A stretch of DNA of 64,000 nt from DATKNA01 sp963755755 (GCA_963755755.1 CAVWLJ010000012.1:62001-126000), one strand, 5' to 3'; shown: positions 18,271 through 27,409, numbered from the stretch's first letter. Made by a program: numbers and translations. Notes: generated from the letters alone by a model not told the origin.

Positions 18271-18286
18271 TCGAACACCTGTTCGA
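18271..18286. promoter_or_regulatory. LexA-type SOS box upstream of the DUF222/HNH gene
   Basis: TCGAACACCTGTTCGA is a 16-bp inverted repeat with the CGAAC-N4-GTTCG core recognised by Gram-positive and actinobacterial LexA. It lies 24 bases upstream of GTG 18247, with a TAGGAT -10-like element immediately upstream on the minus strand. Some mycobacterial 13E12 genes are known to be LexA-controlled. Confidence 0.8.
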
Positions 18287-18624
18287 ATCCTATCGCACTC
18301 CGTCTCGACCTCGCTAGCGCCGCCGAACACCTTCGTCGCGACCTTCACCAGGCCACGAAGAAGCCTTGCAGCGGTCTCGCGTCGAGAACACCCACGGCGT
18401 CCCGCGGCCGCGGACGCACCGACTCCCGCGCCCTCTACCGTCGGAGTCAGTGTCAGGGTGAGGTCGCCGCTCTGCGGTGGTTGGATCCCGAGCACCCGGG
18501 CGTCTGGCTGCCTAGGACCGTCGATGCCGCCGTGTCGGGCTGGCGGGCATGCGTTTTGCCGGCGTCTGGGTGAGGGACCGGCCGGCGTGACTTGATAGGA
18601 GCGTGGCGTCGCCCCGACTGAGAT
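18287..18624. other. Non-coding stretch preceding the IS110 remnant
   Basis: No convincing gene is visible in these 338 bases. A TTGATAGGAG motif at about 18593-18602 resembles TTGACATAGGGAG at the far end of the element (19733-19745) and may mark the old left junction. In the IS110 group the non-coding left end encodes the bridge RNA, so part of this stretch could be such a region or its relic. That is inference from family knowledge; no RNA structure was established. Confidence 0.35.
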
Positions 18625-19734
18625 GTGTCCGCCGGCCGGTCCAACCGTCCCGTCACTGATCGTGAAGGAGGCAGCCACCAGGTTGTCGTCGGTTCGGACG
18701 TGCCAAGCGGCCCGCACGTTCGTCGCGGTCGACGAGGTCGGCCGCAAGCTGGCGGAGATCACCGTCAGCGCGACCACAAGGGCCATGACCGGGCGATCCG
18801 GTGGGCCCGGGAACGGTACGGCGAGGTGTCGCGGTGGGCGTAGAGGACGCCGGCACCTGTCGGCCCGCCTGGAGATCGACCTGCTCGAGGCCGGCGAGCA
18901 GGTGGTGCGGGTGCCGCCGAGCGATGGCCGGCAGCGGCGGCTGGCCCGCACCCGCGGCAAGTCCGACCCGATCGACGCCTTGGCAGTCGCTCGGGCGGCG
19001 CTGCGCGAGCCGGACCTGCCGATCGCCGCCCACGACGAGGCCCCCGGGAGCTGCGGCTTCTCGTTGACCGCCGCGAGGACCTGGTCGCCGAACGCACCCG
19101 CATGGTCAACCGGCTTCGTTGGCACCTGCACCGGATCGCCCCTGGCCAGGCGCCCGCCGACCCCGCACCCAAGACACTCAACCAGGGGGGTGTGCGGCAG
19201 CGGCTTGCTGACTGGCTGCAGGAGCGGATGGGCATCGACGCGCGGTTGGCGCGCGAGGTCCTGGCCGACATCGACCGCATCTGCCCGCAGATCGCGGCAC
19301 TCGAGCACGAGATCGCCGCGCTGGTAGCCGCCGACCCCATCGGTGAACAGCTGACGCAGTTGCCCGGCTGCGGGGCGCTGACCGCGGCAAAGATCCTCGG
19401 CGAGACGGCCGGCGTCGAGCGGTTCGCCGACGAGGCCAAGTTCGCCATGCACGCCGGCGTCGCACCGATCCCGGTCTGGTCCGGGCGCACCCAGGGCAGG
19501 GTCCGGGTCAGCCGCACCGGCAACCGTCAACTAAACGCCGCCCTGCACAGGATCGCCGTGACCCAGCTGCGCGTCACGAGCCCGCAAGACGTACTGCGCC
19601 AAGCGCCTCGCCGCTGGCGACACCCGCACCGAGGCCATCCGCACGACGTCAAGCGACGCCTAGCCCGAACCGTCTTCAACATCCTCGAGACCAACCCGTC
19701 GACCACGGCAGGCGCCCTGCCCGCCGCGGCTTGA
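18625..19734 (+). pseudogene. IS110-family transposase, broken by several frame shifts and a stop
   Basis: Pieces of a DEDD-type IS110 transposase are found in order but in different frames: VVVGSDV, FVAVDEVGRKLAEITV, KGHDRAIRWARERYGEV, an in-frame TAG at about 18840, LSARLEIDLLEAGEQVVRV, then TRGKSDPIDALAVARAALRE. From about 19102 the C-terminal part is continuous: MVNRLRWHLHRIAP, the Transposase_20 motif LPGCGALTAAKILGETAG and GRVRVSRTGNRQLNAALHRI, with another local shift near 19590-19650. At least four shifts of both signs occur in about 1.1 kb. That is denser and more mixed than elsewhere in the window, so this copy is probably inactive. Confidence 0.85.
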
Positions 19735-19746
19735 CATAGGGAGAGC

Positions 19747-20482
19747 ATGCGCGACGTGCGGCTCCAGGCGTGCCTCAACGGCGTCCGGCGACCCGACGAG
19801 ATGCCGGGGCTCCCGATCACGCCCGAACAGCTCGCCCGCGCCGCGGCCGAAGCCGTCGCCGCCGGAGCCGACGGCGTCCACTTGCATCCCCGGGGATCCG
19901 GCGGCACGGAAAGCCTCCTCCCGGACGACGTCGGAGCCGCCGTGCAAGCCGTCCGCGCGGCCGTGCCCGACGTCGAGATCGGCGTCACGACGGGACTCTG
20001 GGCGACCGGCGGTGACGCCCGAGCGCGGGCGACGACCGTGGCCGGGTGGGCGCACCTCGAGAACCCGCCGGACGCCGCGTCCGTGAACTGGCACGAGGAC
20101 GGCTGCGGGGGAACTGGCGGCCCTCCTCCTGGACATCGGGGTCGCCGTCGAGGCCGGCCTGTGGACCCTCGACGCGGCCCGCGCCTTCCTCGCATGGCCC
20201 CGGCGGGCGGAGGTGCGGAGGGTGCTCGTCGAGGCGACCGCGCAGGACCCGGAGCGGGCTGTGAGCGAGGCCTCCGAGATCGCCGCGCTGGTCGACGGTG
20301 TCGCGCCTCTGCTGGTCCACGGTGAGGACGCCGGCGCCTGGCCGGTGCTGCGGTGGTCGGCGGCGCGCGGCCACGCCGTCCGCATCGGCCTCGAGGACTC
20401 CCTCGTCCTCCCCGACGGCACGCCCGCCGCCGGCAACGCCGCTCTCGTCGAGGCAGCCTCGGGCGCGGCCTTTCCTGCCTGA
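19747..20482 (+). CDS. BKACE-family (DUF849) beta-keto acid cleavage enzyme, frame-disrupted
   Basis: About 245 residues of the 3-keto-5-aminohexanoate cleavage enzyme family, zinc enzymes that condense a beta-keto acid with acetyl-CoA and cleave it. The metal-binding HLHPRG motif is at about residue 40. NWHED near residue 117 and LVHGEDAGAWPVLRWS near 200 follow the family pattern. The frame changes at about 20101-20110, where one extra base separates VNWHEDG from GELAALLLDIGVAVEAG. The protein is shorter than typical Kce (about 275 residues). It begins 12 bases after the IS110 remnant, so its promoter may lie in or beyond the element. The substrate is unknown. Confidence 0.75.
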
Positions 20483-20575
20483 GCGGGAGCGGCACTCGAC
20501 CCGCGTGGGGGAGTAGTTCTGGTCCGCCCGGCTACGCGCCGCGGGACCCTGGCCGCGTCAGCGAGTGACTGCGGC

Positions 20576-20920
20576 TCAGGATCCACCGTCCGGCGCGTCA
20601 CACCCGGAGGGCGAGGGTGTCGGTGCCGGCTGACCGCCGGTCTCCGGTGTGCTCGGCGACGGCGACGGGCTCGGGCAGTCGACGTAGTTCGGCGTTTCCG
20701 GTTGGCCGGGGTCATCGGATGTGCTCGGCAACGACGGAAGGGTGGAGCCGGTGCACCCGGCCCCGGTCAGCTCGCCCTGCAGGCACGTGACGAAGTCCTG
20801 AAGCCTGCTCTGCAGCGCCAGGCCGATCCCCGTGGTCAGGACCCCCATGATGAGCACGAGCATGAGGGCGTACTCGACGCTCATCGCCCCCCGCGAGCGC
20901 CGTTGATCACTCCTTGACAT
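20576..20920 (-). CDS. Flp/TadE-like pilin with Pro/Ser-rich tail
   Basis: A 114-residue protein with the short basic leader of a class III (Flp-type) prepilin: MSRSDQRRSRGAMSVEYALM, followed by a single hydrophobic helix (about 17-38, ending TTGIGLALQSRL). The Glu five residues after the likely cleavage Gly matches SVEYA of Flp pilins. After two cysteines (VTCLQ and AGCTG) the tail is Pro/Ser/Thr-rich with PSPSPSPSTPETGG. No tad genes (tadA, tadB, tadC, peptidase) are visible within the window, so it is an orphan here. TPETG resembles a sortase motif, but no membrane anchor follows it. Confidence 0.7.
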   Translation of the reverse strand: MSRSDQRRSRGAMSVEYALMLVLIMGVLTTGIGLALQSRLQDFVTCLQGELTGAGCTGSTLPSLPSTSDDPGQPETPNYVDCPSPSPSPSTPETGGQPAPTPSPSGCDAPDGGS

Positions 20921-21047
20921 CCCCACATCACGAACGGTAGTCGCATGGGCCGCTCCACGGACGGCGTCTCTCCTCCTCCGAACGGTTGGGACTCCTGCCC
21001 TCGGAGGCGGGCGTGCGGACCACTCCGCGCGGTGGTAGAGCAGGACC

Positions 21048-21407
21048 ATGGCGCACACCGAGGTCGACGACGAGCTCTGGAACGAGTTCCACCACTACGT
21101 CAACATGACGTCGCGCGAGCTCGAGGACTGGCTGCGTGAGAACACCTCGGGGGAGGACGCCGAGCCGCTGCCCGACGAGGCCGGCAGCCTGACGGGGCAG
21201 CACGTGCTGCACATCCTCTCCAAGCGCCGTGAGGACCTGACCGCGGACGACGCGCGCGTGATGCGCAACGTCGTGCGCCGGATCGCGGACCAGGTGGACG
21301 AGGAGGACGAGCCGATGGCGGGGGAGACGCACTGGCGCCACCGCCTCATGACGCTCGGCCACGACCCGCTCAAGCCCCGGCTGTCCTCGGGCCCGCACCA
21401 CCGCTGA
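21048..21407 (+). CDS. DUF3140 family protein
   Basis: A 119-residue acidic and charged protein beginning TEVDDELWNEFHHYVNMTS, with GQHVLHILSKRREDLTADD near residue 50 and THWRHRLMTLGHDPLKP near the end. This pattern matches the small DUF3140 proteins common in actinobacteria. These are sometimes annotated as DNA-binding, but no activity is established. It is divergent from the pilin gene and sits 26 bases ahead of the DinB gene on the same strand. Confidence 0.8.
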   Translation: MAHTEVDDELWNEFHHYVNMTSRELEDWLRENTSGEDAEPLPDEAGSLTGQHVLHILSKRREDLTADDARVMRNVVRRIADQVDEEDEPMAGETHWRHRLMTLGHDPLKPRLSSGPHHR

Positions 21408-21433
21408 CGCCGGACTGAGCGAGACTTCGGCGT

Positions 21434-22454
21434 GTGGGCCGCTGGGTGCTGCACGTCGACCTCGACCAGTTCATCGCCGCGGTCGAGGTGCTGCGCCGGC
21501 CCGAGCTGACCGGCCTGCCCGTGGTCGTCGGCGGGGACGGCGACCCGTCCAAGCGCGGCGTCGTGGCCACGGCGTCGTACGAGGCGCGGGCCTTCGGCGT
21601 CCAGTCCGGCATGCCGCTGCGGACGGCGGCCCGCCGCATCCCGGACGCCGTCTTCCTGCCGGTCGACAAGCCTGCGTACGAGGCGGCGTCCGACGACGTC
21701 ATGGCGGTGCTGCGCACGCACGGGCGCGGTCGTCGAGGTGGTCGGCTGGGACGAGGCGTTCCTCGGCGTCGTCACCGACGACCCCGAGGCGTTCGCGCAC
21801 GAGGTCCGCCGGCGCGTCCGCGAGGCGACCCGGCTGGAGAGCAGCGTCGGCATCGGGCGGAACAAGCTCCAGGCGAAGATCGCGACCGGGTTCGGCAAGC
21901 CGGCCGGCGTGTACCGGATCACCGACGACACCTGGTTCGACCTGCTCGGCGACCGCGCGCCCGACGCGCTGTGGGGCATCGGGCGGCGGACCGCGGTCAA
22001 GCTCGAGGCCGAGGGCGTGCGAACCGTCCGCGACCTCGCCGCCGCGGACCCGGCGCGGCTCGCGGCGCGCTTCGGCCCCACCATCGGGCCGTGGCTGGTC
22101 CGCATCGGCCAGGGCGTCGACGACACCCCGGTCTACGGCGGCACCTACGTGCCGAAGTCACGCAGCCGTGAGGTGACGTTCCAGGAGGACCTGGCCGACT
22201 GGGACGCCGTCCGCGCCGAGACCGCCCGCGTCGCCGCGCTGGTGGCGCTGGACGTCGCAGCGGAGGGCCGCTCCGTCGGCCGGGTCGTGGTCAAGATCCG
22301 GTGGGTGCCGTTCACGACGCAGACGCACGGGGTCGCGCTCGCGGAGCCCGTCGCGGACGCCGACGCCCTCGCCGCCGCCGCCCTCGAGGCGCTCGAGCGC
22401 TTCGACGGGAGGCGCAAGGTTCGGCTGCTCGGCGTCCGTGCCGAGTTCGCCTGA
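21434..22454 (+). CDS. dinB: Y-family DNA polymerase IV (DinB-like), frame-disrupted
   Basis: About 340 residues of an actinobacterial DinB-type translesion polymerase. Catalytic acidic residues are in LHVDLDQFIAAVEVLRRPEL and VVGWDEAFLG. The YEARAFGVQSGMPLRTAARR finger region and the GIGRNKLQAKIATGFGKPAG palm region are intact, followed by thumb HhH and little-finger domains. No C-terminal beta-clamp motif is obvious. The frame breaks at about 21722-21727: an extra base in GGGC separates MAVLRTHG from AVVEVVGWDEAF. GTG start 21434. Its 3' end faces the SDR gene, with stop codons three bases apart. Confidence 0.88.
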
Positions 22455-22456
22455 CG

Positions 22457-23209
22457 TCAACCCCTCCCGACGTAGGGCATGCCGGTGGCCATCACGGTCA
22501 GCGTCGCGACGTTGGTCTCCAACGGCAGGCTCGCCATGTACCGGACCGCCTCCGCGGCGTGCCCGACGTCCATGAGCGGCTCCGGCCGGACGCTCCCGTC
22601 GGGCTGCAGCGCCCCCGCCTCGGAGGGCGCGGCGAGATCCGTCCGGGCGTTGCCGATGTCGATCTGTCCGCACGCGATCCCGTACGCGCGACCGTCCAGC
22701 GCGGTCGCCTTGGTCAGGCCGGTGATCGCGTGCTTCGTCGCCGCGTAGGCCACCGCACGGGGCCGGGGCGCGTGCGCGGCGATGGAGCCGTTGTTGATGA
22801 TCCGGCCGCCCTGCGGGGTCTGGCGTCGCATGATCCCGAACGCCTCGCGCGTGCACAGGAAGACGCCGGTGAGGTTCACCGCCACGACAGCGTTCCACTC
22901 GGCCAGCGGCACCTCGTCCAGCTCGCGCGCCGGCGCGCCCGTGCCGGCGTTGTTGAAGACCAGGTCGACGCGCCCGTGCCGCGCGACGACGGTGGCGAAG
23001 AGGGCGCGCACGTCCTCCTCGGAGGTCACGTCCGCCGGCACCGGGTCGAGGACGCCGGGGAGCGCGGAGCCCCGCTCGGCGACGTCGGCGAGCGCGTCGG
23101 CGCGGCGTCCGGCCAGGGCGACGGTCCAGCCGTCGCCGGCGAGTGCGAGGGCTGAGGCGGCGCCGATGCCGCTGCCGCCGCCGGTGATCACGGCGATTCC
23201 ACGAGTCAT
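22457..23209 (-). CDS. Short-chain dehydrogenase/reductase
   Basis: A 250-residue classical SDR. The cofactor motif TGGGSGIG is at residues 9-16, NNAG at about 90 and the catalytic YxxxK as AYAATKHAITG at about 160, with the Ser in NNGSIAAH. Arginine after the second strand (LAGRRADAL) suggests NADP preference. The substrate cannot be inferred. ATG 23209 begins directly at the conserved MTRGIAVITGGG. The gene is divergent from the SMP-30-like lactonase, with 49 bases between the starts, so the two may share control and act on related compounds. Confidence 0.88.
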   Translation of the reverse strand: MTRGIAVITGGGSGIGAASALALAGDGWTVALAGRRADALADVAERGSALPGVLDPVPADVTSEEDVRALFATVVARHGRVDLVFNNAGTGAPARELDEVPLAEWNAVVAVNLTGVFLCTREAFGIMRRQTPQGGRIINNGSIAAHAPRPRAVAYAATKHAITGLTKATALDGRAYGIACGQIDIGNARTDLAAPSEAGALQPDGSVRPEPLMDVGHAAEAVRYMASLPLETNVATLTVMATGMPYVGRG

Positions 23210-23258
23210 GCCGCTATGATCCCGACCCGCCGTCGGTCCGGTGGAGAGGGAGGCCCCC

Positions 23259-24206
23259 ATGGCGTTCGCGCCCTTGCCGCCGGAGCGCTGGGCGGGCTCG
23301 CCGCAGCGGTACCCGGACCCCGCCCTGCGGGCCCTGGACCCTCGGTTCGAGCCGTACCTGCAGTTCAACGCCGCGGTGGAGCGCCTGGCGACGGGGTTCC
23401 GGTGGGTCGAGGGCCCGGTCTGGTTCGGTGACCACGACTGCCTGCTCTTCAGCGACATCCCCTCGAACCGCATCCACCGCTGGGATGCGCGCACCGGTGC
23501 CGTGTCGGTGTTCCGCGAACCCGCCGCCAACGCGAACGGCAACACGCGGGACCGGCAGGGCAGGCTCGTGACGTGTGAGCACCTCACCCGGCGGGTGACG
23601 CGGACCGAGCACGACGGGTCGGTGACCGTGCTGGCCGACGGGTACGACGGGCGACGGCTCAACGCCCCCAACGACGTGGCGGTGGCCCCGGACGACGCCG
23701 TCTGGTTCACCGACCCCGGCTACGGGATCCTCTCCGACTACGAGGGCGGCCGAGCGGACGCCGAGCTGCCCACCGCGGTCTACCGGGTCGACCCGGGCGG
23801 CGGCCTCGAGCGGATGCTCGACGACCTCGATCGCCCCAACGGACTGTGCTTCTCCCCGGACGGCAGCCGCCTCTACGTCGTGGACTCCGGCGAGACCAGA
23901 TCCATCCACGTCTACGACCTCGTCGACGGCCGTCCCCGGGACCGGCGTCTCTTCACCGACATGACCCCCGGCACGTCCGACGGCATTCGCTGCGACAGCG
24001 ACGGCAACCTGTGGTCGGCGGCCGGGAGCGGCGGCGACGGTTACGACGGCGTCCACGTCTTCGCCTCCGACGGCACCCGGATCGGCCAGATCGTGCTGCC
24101 CGAGACCTGCTCGAACCTCTGCTTCGGCGGACCGGCCCGCAACCGGTTGTTCATGACGGCCTCCCAGTCGGTCTACGCCGTCTACCTCGACGTCCGGGGC
24201 GCCTGA
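23259..24206 (+). CDS. SMP-30/gluconolactonase-type beta-propeller lactonase
   Basis: A 315-residue cytoplasmic protein of the SMP-30/gluconolactonase/LRE family. Metal-site residues are visible: the Glu in FRWVEGPVWFGDHD, the Asn in LNAPNDVAVAPDD, the Asn of DRPNGLCFSPDGSRLYVVDS and the Asp of SDGIRCDSDGNLWS. The likely reaction is hydrolysis of a sugar lactone. I chose ATG 23259 over GTG 23241 because GGGAGG lies five bases before it. The divergent SDR could supply the lactone, a common pairing in sugar oxidation, but that link is inference. Confidence 0.87.
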   Translation: MAFAPLPPERWAGSPQRYPDPALRALDPRFEPYLQFNAAVERLATGFRWVEGPVWFGDHDCLLFSDIPSNRIHRWDARTGAVSVFREPAANANGNTRDRQGRLVTCEHLTRRVTRTEHDGSVTVLADGYDGRRLNAPNDVAVAPDDAVWFTDPGYGILSDYEGGRADAELPTAVYRVDPGGGLERMLDDLDRPNGLCFSPDGSRLYVVDSGETRSIHVYDLVDGRPRDRRLFTDMTPGTSDGIRCDSDGNLWSAAGSGGDGYDGVHVFASDGTRIGQIVLPETCSNLCFGGPARNRLFMTASQSVYAVYLDVRGA

Positions 24207-24259
24207 CCGCGCGAGCGCATCCTCCGGCTGCGGCGGGGCGTAGACGGACCGGCGCGGTC

Positions 24260-25327
24260 CTACCTCCCGGTGGCGAACAGACCGGCGACGCCGATGGCGT
24301 AGAGGACCAGCACGACGAGGCTGTCGACGCCCATCCGCAGGATCTGCCGCGACGGCCGGAAGATCAGGCCGTACAGGTACACGACCGTGAGCAGGGCCCC
24401 GAGCGCGGTGAGGTAGAGATCGGCTGCGCTCGCCTCCGGGAGGATCGCCTTGCCCGAGAGCAGGGTCGCGAGCAGGAACAGGACGGGGAGGAAGGCGTTG
24501 CCGCCGAAGATGTCGCCGAAGGCGAGCTGGTAGTCGCCCATCCGGGTCGAGGTCAGCCCGGTCGAGATCTCGGGGAGGGAGGTGGCCAGAGCGAGCACGG
24601 TGGCGCCGAAGACGACACCCGAGAGCCCGAGACGGCCGAAGAACTCCTCGCCGCTGCGCTCGAGCGTGACGCCCGCCACGAGGGTGGCCACCGCGGCGGC
24701 GAGGAAGACGAGGGCGACGCGCGTGGTGCTGCGGCCCTGCTCGCGGGCGCGGGCGTTCTTCTCCTTCCGGCTGTGGCCGCGCGGCTTCTCCTGGGTGTCC
24801 GGGGCGTCGCCGCTCGAGTCCTGCCAGGGCAGGCCACGGCTCGCGCGCTGCACGAGCGTCAGCCCGATCACCCAGAAGACGGCGATGAGCACGGTCGCCG
24901 GCGTCAGGCGCCACACGACGAGGTCGTTCGGGAGCTGGGTCCCCATGACGACGACGAGCAGAACGGCAATGACGAGCGCGCCCTCGAGCACCAGCACGAG
25001 GCTGGCGGCCAGGTAGGTGAGGGGCCTGCGCGGCCGGACGCCGGCGGCGTCCAGCACGACGAGGACGACGGTCTGGATCGCGATGCCGCCCAGGATGTTC
25101 CCGACCGCGACGGTGACCTGACCGGAGAGCGCGGCACTCGCGGTGATGGCGAGCTCGGGCAGGTTCGTGGCGACGGCGAGCATGATGAGCCCGCCCAGCG
25201 CGCTCCCCAGGTGCCACCGTTCGCCGAGGACGTCGGTGGTGTCGGAGAGCGCGACCCCCGCGCCCCAGATCACGGCCGCGGACGCCACGAAGATCAGCAG
25301 CAGGAGCCACGACCCGAGACCGGCCAC
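24260..25327 (-). CDS. Sodium/calcium exchanger-family cation antiporter
   Basis: A 355-residue membrane protein of the CaCA superfamily with about ten spans. Both inverted alpha repeats are clear: AVATNLPELAITASAALSG with GNILGG in the first half, and ALATSLPEISTGLTSTRMGD with GDIFGGNAF in the second. Acidic residues in NLPE and SLPE bind the cation. The two halves are joined by a charged cytoplasmic loop (about 165-205, rich in Lys, Arg, Glu). Substrate could be Ca2+/Na+ or Ca2+/H+. The divergent 104-base region to the YciI-like gene is unusually AT-rich near 25347-25370. Confidence 0.87.
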   Translation of the reverse strand: MAGLGSWLLLLIFVASAAVIWGAGVALSDTTDVLGERWHLGSALGGLIMLAVATNLPELAITASAALSGQVTVAVGNILGGIAIQTVVLVVLDAAGVRPRRPLTYLAASLVLVLEGALVIAVLLVVVMGTQLPNDLVVWRLTPATVLIAVFWVIGLTLVQRASRGLPWQDSSGDAPDTQEKPRGHSRKEKNARAREQGRSTTRVALVFLAAAVATLVAGVTLERSGEEFFGRLGLSGVVFGATVLALATSLPEISTGLTSTRMGDYQLAFGDIFGGNAFLPVLFLLATLLSGKAILPEASAADLYLTALGALLTVVYLYGLIFRPSRQILRMGVDSLVVLVLYAIGVAGLFATGR

Positions 25328-25431
25328 GCGTCACCTCCGGAGACTCACAACATATGTATGAGTAAAAGTAAAGAGCGCAGCGCGAGCCCGCATCCCGGGA
25401 GTATGTCGGTGCTCGCCGTCAGCCTGACCTC

Positions 25432-25807
25432 ATGACCTACTTCGCCGTGACGATGGAGCACGGCCCCTGCCTGGGACGACGGCCGCGGCATCCGCGAGCA
25501 GGCGGGCTGGGACGCGCACGCCGACTTCATGGACGCTCTGGTGGACGAGGGCTTCGTCGTCCTCGGCGGTCCGCTGGGCGACGGGCACCGCGCCCTCCTC
25601 GTCGTCGAGGCACCGGACGAGAGCGCAGTCCGCAAGCGCCTGGCGCTGGACCCGTGGGTGCCGATGCGCCTGCTGGCGATCGGCATGCTCGAGCCATGGA
25701 CGATCTGGCTCGACGGTCGCGCCGCGTCCGGCTCAGGGAGCGAGAACAGGATCAAGGCGCGGGCGGCTCCGGGCTCCCCTCCGGACCGGCACCGCCCCGC
25801 GCCCTGA
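25432..25807 (+). CDS. YciI-like protein, frame-disrupted
   Basis: A protein of about 124 residues of the YCII-related family: MTYFAVTMEHGPAWDD, then WDAHADFMDALVDEGFVVLG and ALLVVEAPDESAVRKRLALD. The fold is a ferredoxin-like dimer; related proteins act as small dehydrogenase- or muconolactone-isomerase-like enzymes. The frame shifts at about 25463-25467, where a CCCC run holds one base too many between MEHGP and AWDDGRGI. The C-terminal 25 residues after WTIWLDGR are not family-like. Its role here is unknown. Confidence 0.7.
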
Positions 25808-25862
25808 TGCACCGGTCAAGAGTGCGCCGCCGCCGGCCTGATACATGCCTGGTTCGGGTCTC

Positions 25863-26570
25863 TCAGGCAGGATCCCCGTCCGGTGGGAGAGGCAGCGTGT
25901 GGGCGGTGTGGTGCGCCTTCGCCCGCAGGTAGCGCAGGTTCGAGGGCGAGACGTGCAGCCGGGTCGGCACGCGCTCGGTGATCTCCAGACCGAGACGCTG
26001 GAGCTGCTCGGCCTTGTCGGGGTTGTTGGAGAGCAGCGCGAGCCGGCCGACGCCGAGCGCGGCGAGCATCTGCGCCGCCGCCCGGTAGTCCCGCTCGTCC
26101 TCGCCGCGGCCGAGACGCACGTTGGCCTCGAACGTGTCCAGGCCCCGCTCCTGCAGGGCGTAGGCGTCGAGCTTCGGGTAGAGACCGATGCCGCGACCTT
26201 CCTGCCGCAGGTAGAGCAGGAAGCCGCCGACGGCGCTGATCCGCTCGAGGGCCTCCCGGAACTGCGGACCGCAGTCGCACCGCTCGCTGCCGAACACGTC
26301 GCCGGTGAGGCACTCGCTGTGCGGCCGCACCAGGGGCGCCGGTCCGCCGGCGGTGGCCCGGCGCACGGCCCGCTCCCAGTCGCCGAGCGCGAGCGCCACG
26401 TGCTCCTTGCCGTCGACGAGACCCTGGAAGCTGAACACCCGGGCGGAGGTGGTGAAGCCGTCCTGCGTCCGCACGGGCAGGGTCACCTCGCGACGCACGG
26501 TGGCGCGGGGGAGGACCTCGCCGGCGGAGGGAACGCGCCGGGGGGCTTGCTGTGGTACGGCATCGGACAT
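25863..26570 (-). CDS. ribA: GTP cyclohydrolase II
   Basis: A 235-residue single-domain GTP cyclohydrolase II, which opens GTP to a diaminopyrimidine, pyrophosphate and formate, the first step toward riboflavin. The zinc motif is SECLTGDVFGSERCDCGPQ (three Cys). The catalytic RQEGRGIGLYPKLDAYALQE follows, and the substrate loop LSNNPDKAEQLQRLG lies near residue 180. No DHBP-synthase (RibB) domain is fused. Some actinobacterial paralogues release a formyl-pyrimidine product instead, so the exact product is open. It is divergent from a RibD-type reductase and sits next to a pterin-like enzyme cluster rather than a ribE-ribH operon. Confidence 0.92.
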   Translation of the reverse strand: MSDAVPQQAPRRVPSAGEVLPRATVRREVTLPVRTQDGFTTSARVFSFQGLVDGKEHVALALGDWERAVRRATAGGPAPLVRPHSECLTGDVFGSERCDCGPQFREALERISAVGGFLLYLRQEGRGIGLYPKLDAYALQERGLDTFEANVRLGRGEDERDYRAAAQMLAALGVGRLALLSNNPDKAEQLQRLGLEITERVPTRLHVSPSNLRYLRAKAHHTAHTLPLPPDGDPA

Positions 26571-26692
26571 GATGCCCCCTGTCAGGATCGATGGGTGGAC
26601 CACTGGACGACCCGACCCGTGATGATCGCTCGCCGCTACCAGCGAGGCGTGTGGCCGGCCTCTTCCCGGTCCCGGGACCGGGTGTGATCGCT

Positions 26693-27409
26693 GTGAGCGA
26701 ACACGGCCGCCCGTTCGTGGTGCTGAGCTGCGCGACCTCGCTGGACGGATACCTCGACGACACCTCCTCCCAGCGTCTCGTCCTCTCCACCGCAACCGAC
26801 CTCGACCGGGTCGACGACGTGCGCGCCGCGTGTGACGCGATCCTGGTCGGCGCCGGGACCGTCCGCGCCGACGATCCGCGCCTCCTCGTCCGCTCCGCCG
26901 AGCGGCGCGCGGCCCGGGTGGCCCGCGGGCTCCCGCCCTCCCCGGCCAAGGTCACCGTCACGGGGACCGGTGACCTCGACCCCGCGGCCGCCTTCTTCGA
27001 GGCCGGGGACGCCGACCGCATCGTCTACGCGGCCCGCCCGGCGGTCGCCTCCCTGCGGGCGCGGCTCGGCACCCGGGCGGAGGTCGTGGACGCCGGCGAC
27101 CCGGTCGCGCTGCCGGCGCTGCTCGCCGATCTGGCGGCTCGCGGTGTCCACCGGCTGCTGGTCGAGGGTGGTGCCTCGATCCAGACGGCCTTCCTCGGCG
27201 CCGGGCTGGTCGACGAGCTGCACCTCGTCGTCGCGCCGTTCTTCCTCGGCGACCCTGCCGCGCCCCGGCTCACCGGCCACGGGCGCTTCCCCGCCGGCGA
27301 CGCGCGGGCCGAGCTCCTCGAGGTCCGCCCGATCGACGACGTCGTCCTCCTGCGCTACCGGCTGCGGCCAGCGGACGAGCAGGTCGGCGTGCTGGACCTC
27401 GACACGTAG
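26693..27409 (+). CDS. RibD C-terminal-type pyrimidine reductase
   Basis: About 238 residues of the RibD_C / dihydrofolate-reductase-like fold. Typical motifs are PFVVLSCATSLDGYLDDTS, the NADPH-contact DAILVGAGTVRADDPRLLVR, and LLVEGGASIQTAFLGAGLVD; no deaminase domain is attached. In riboflavin synthesis this fold reduces the ribosyl chain of the diaminopyrimidine, so it may act on the product of the divergent GTP cyclohydrolase II. The start is uncertain: GTG 26693 places the conserved strand at the usual position, while ATG 26591 gives a longer N-terminus without conserved content. Its 3' end overlaps the methyltransferase on the opposite strand. Confidence 0.82.
   Translation: MSEHGRPFVVLSCATSLDGYLDDTSSQRLVLSTATDLDRVDDVRAACDAILVGAGTVRADDPRLLVRSAERRAARVARGLPPSPAKVTVTGTGDLDPAAAFFEAGDADRIVYAARPAVASLRARLGTRAEVVDAGDPVALPALLADLAARGVHRLLVEGGASIQTAFLGAGLVDELHLVVAPFFLGDPAAPRLTGHGRFPAGDARAELLEVRPIDDVVLLRYRLRPADEQVGVLDLDT

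Noticed and set aside
18262..19530. Long minus-strand frame over the IS110 remnant
   Set aside because: It has no recognisable domain, while ordered IS110 motifs are found on the opposite strand.
20576..20700. TPETGG as a sortase-sorting signal in the pilin-like protein
   Set aside because: No hydrophobic segment and basic tail follow it, so it cannot act as a classical cell-wall anchor signal.
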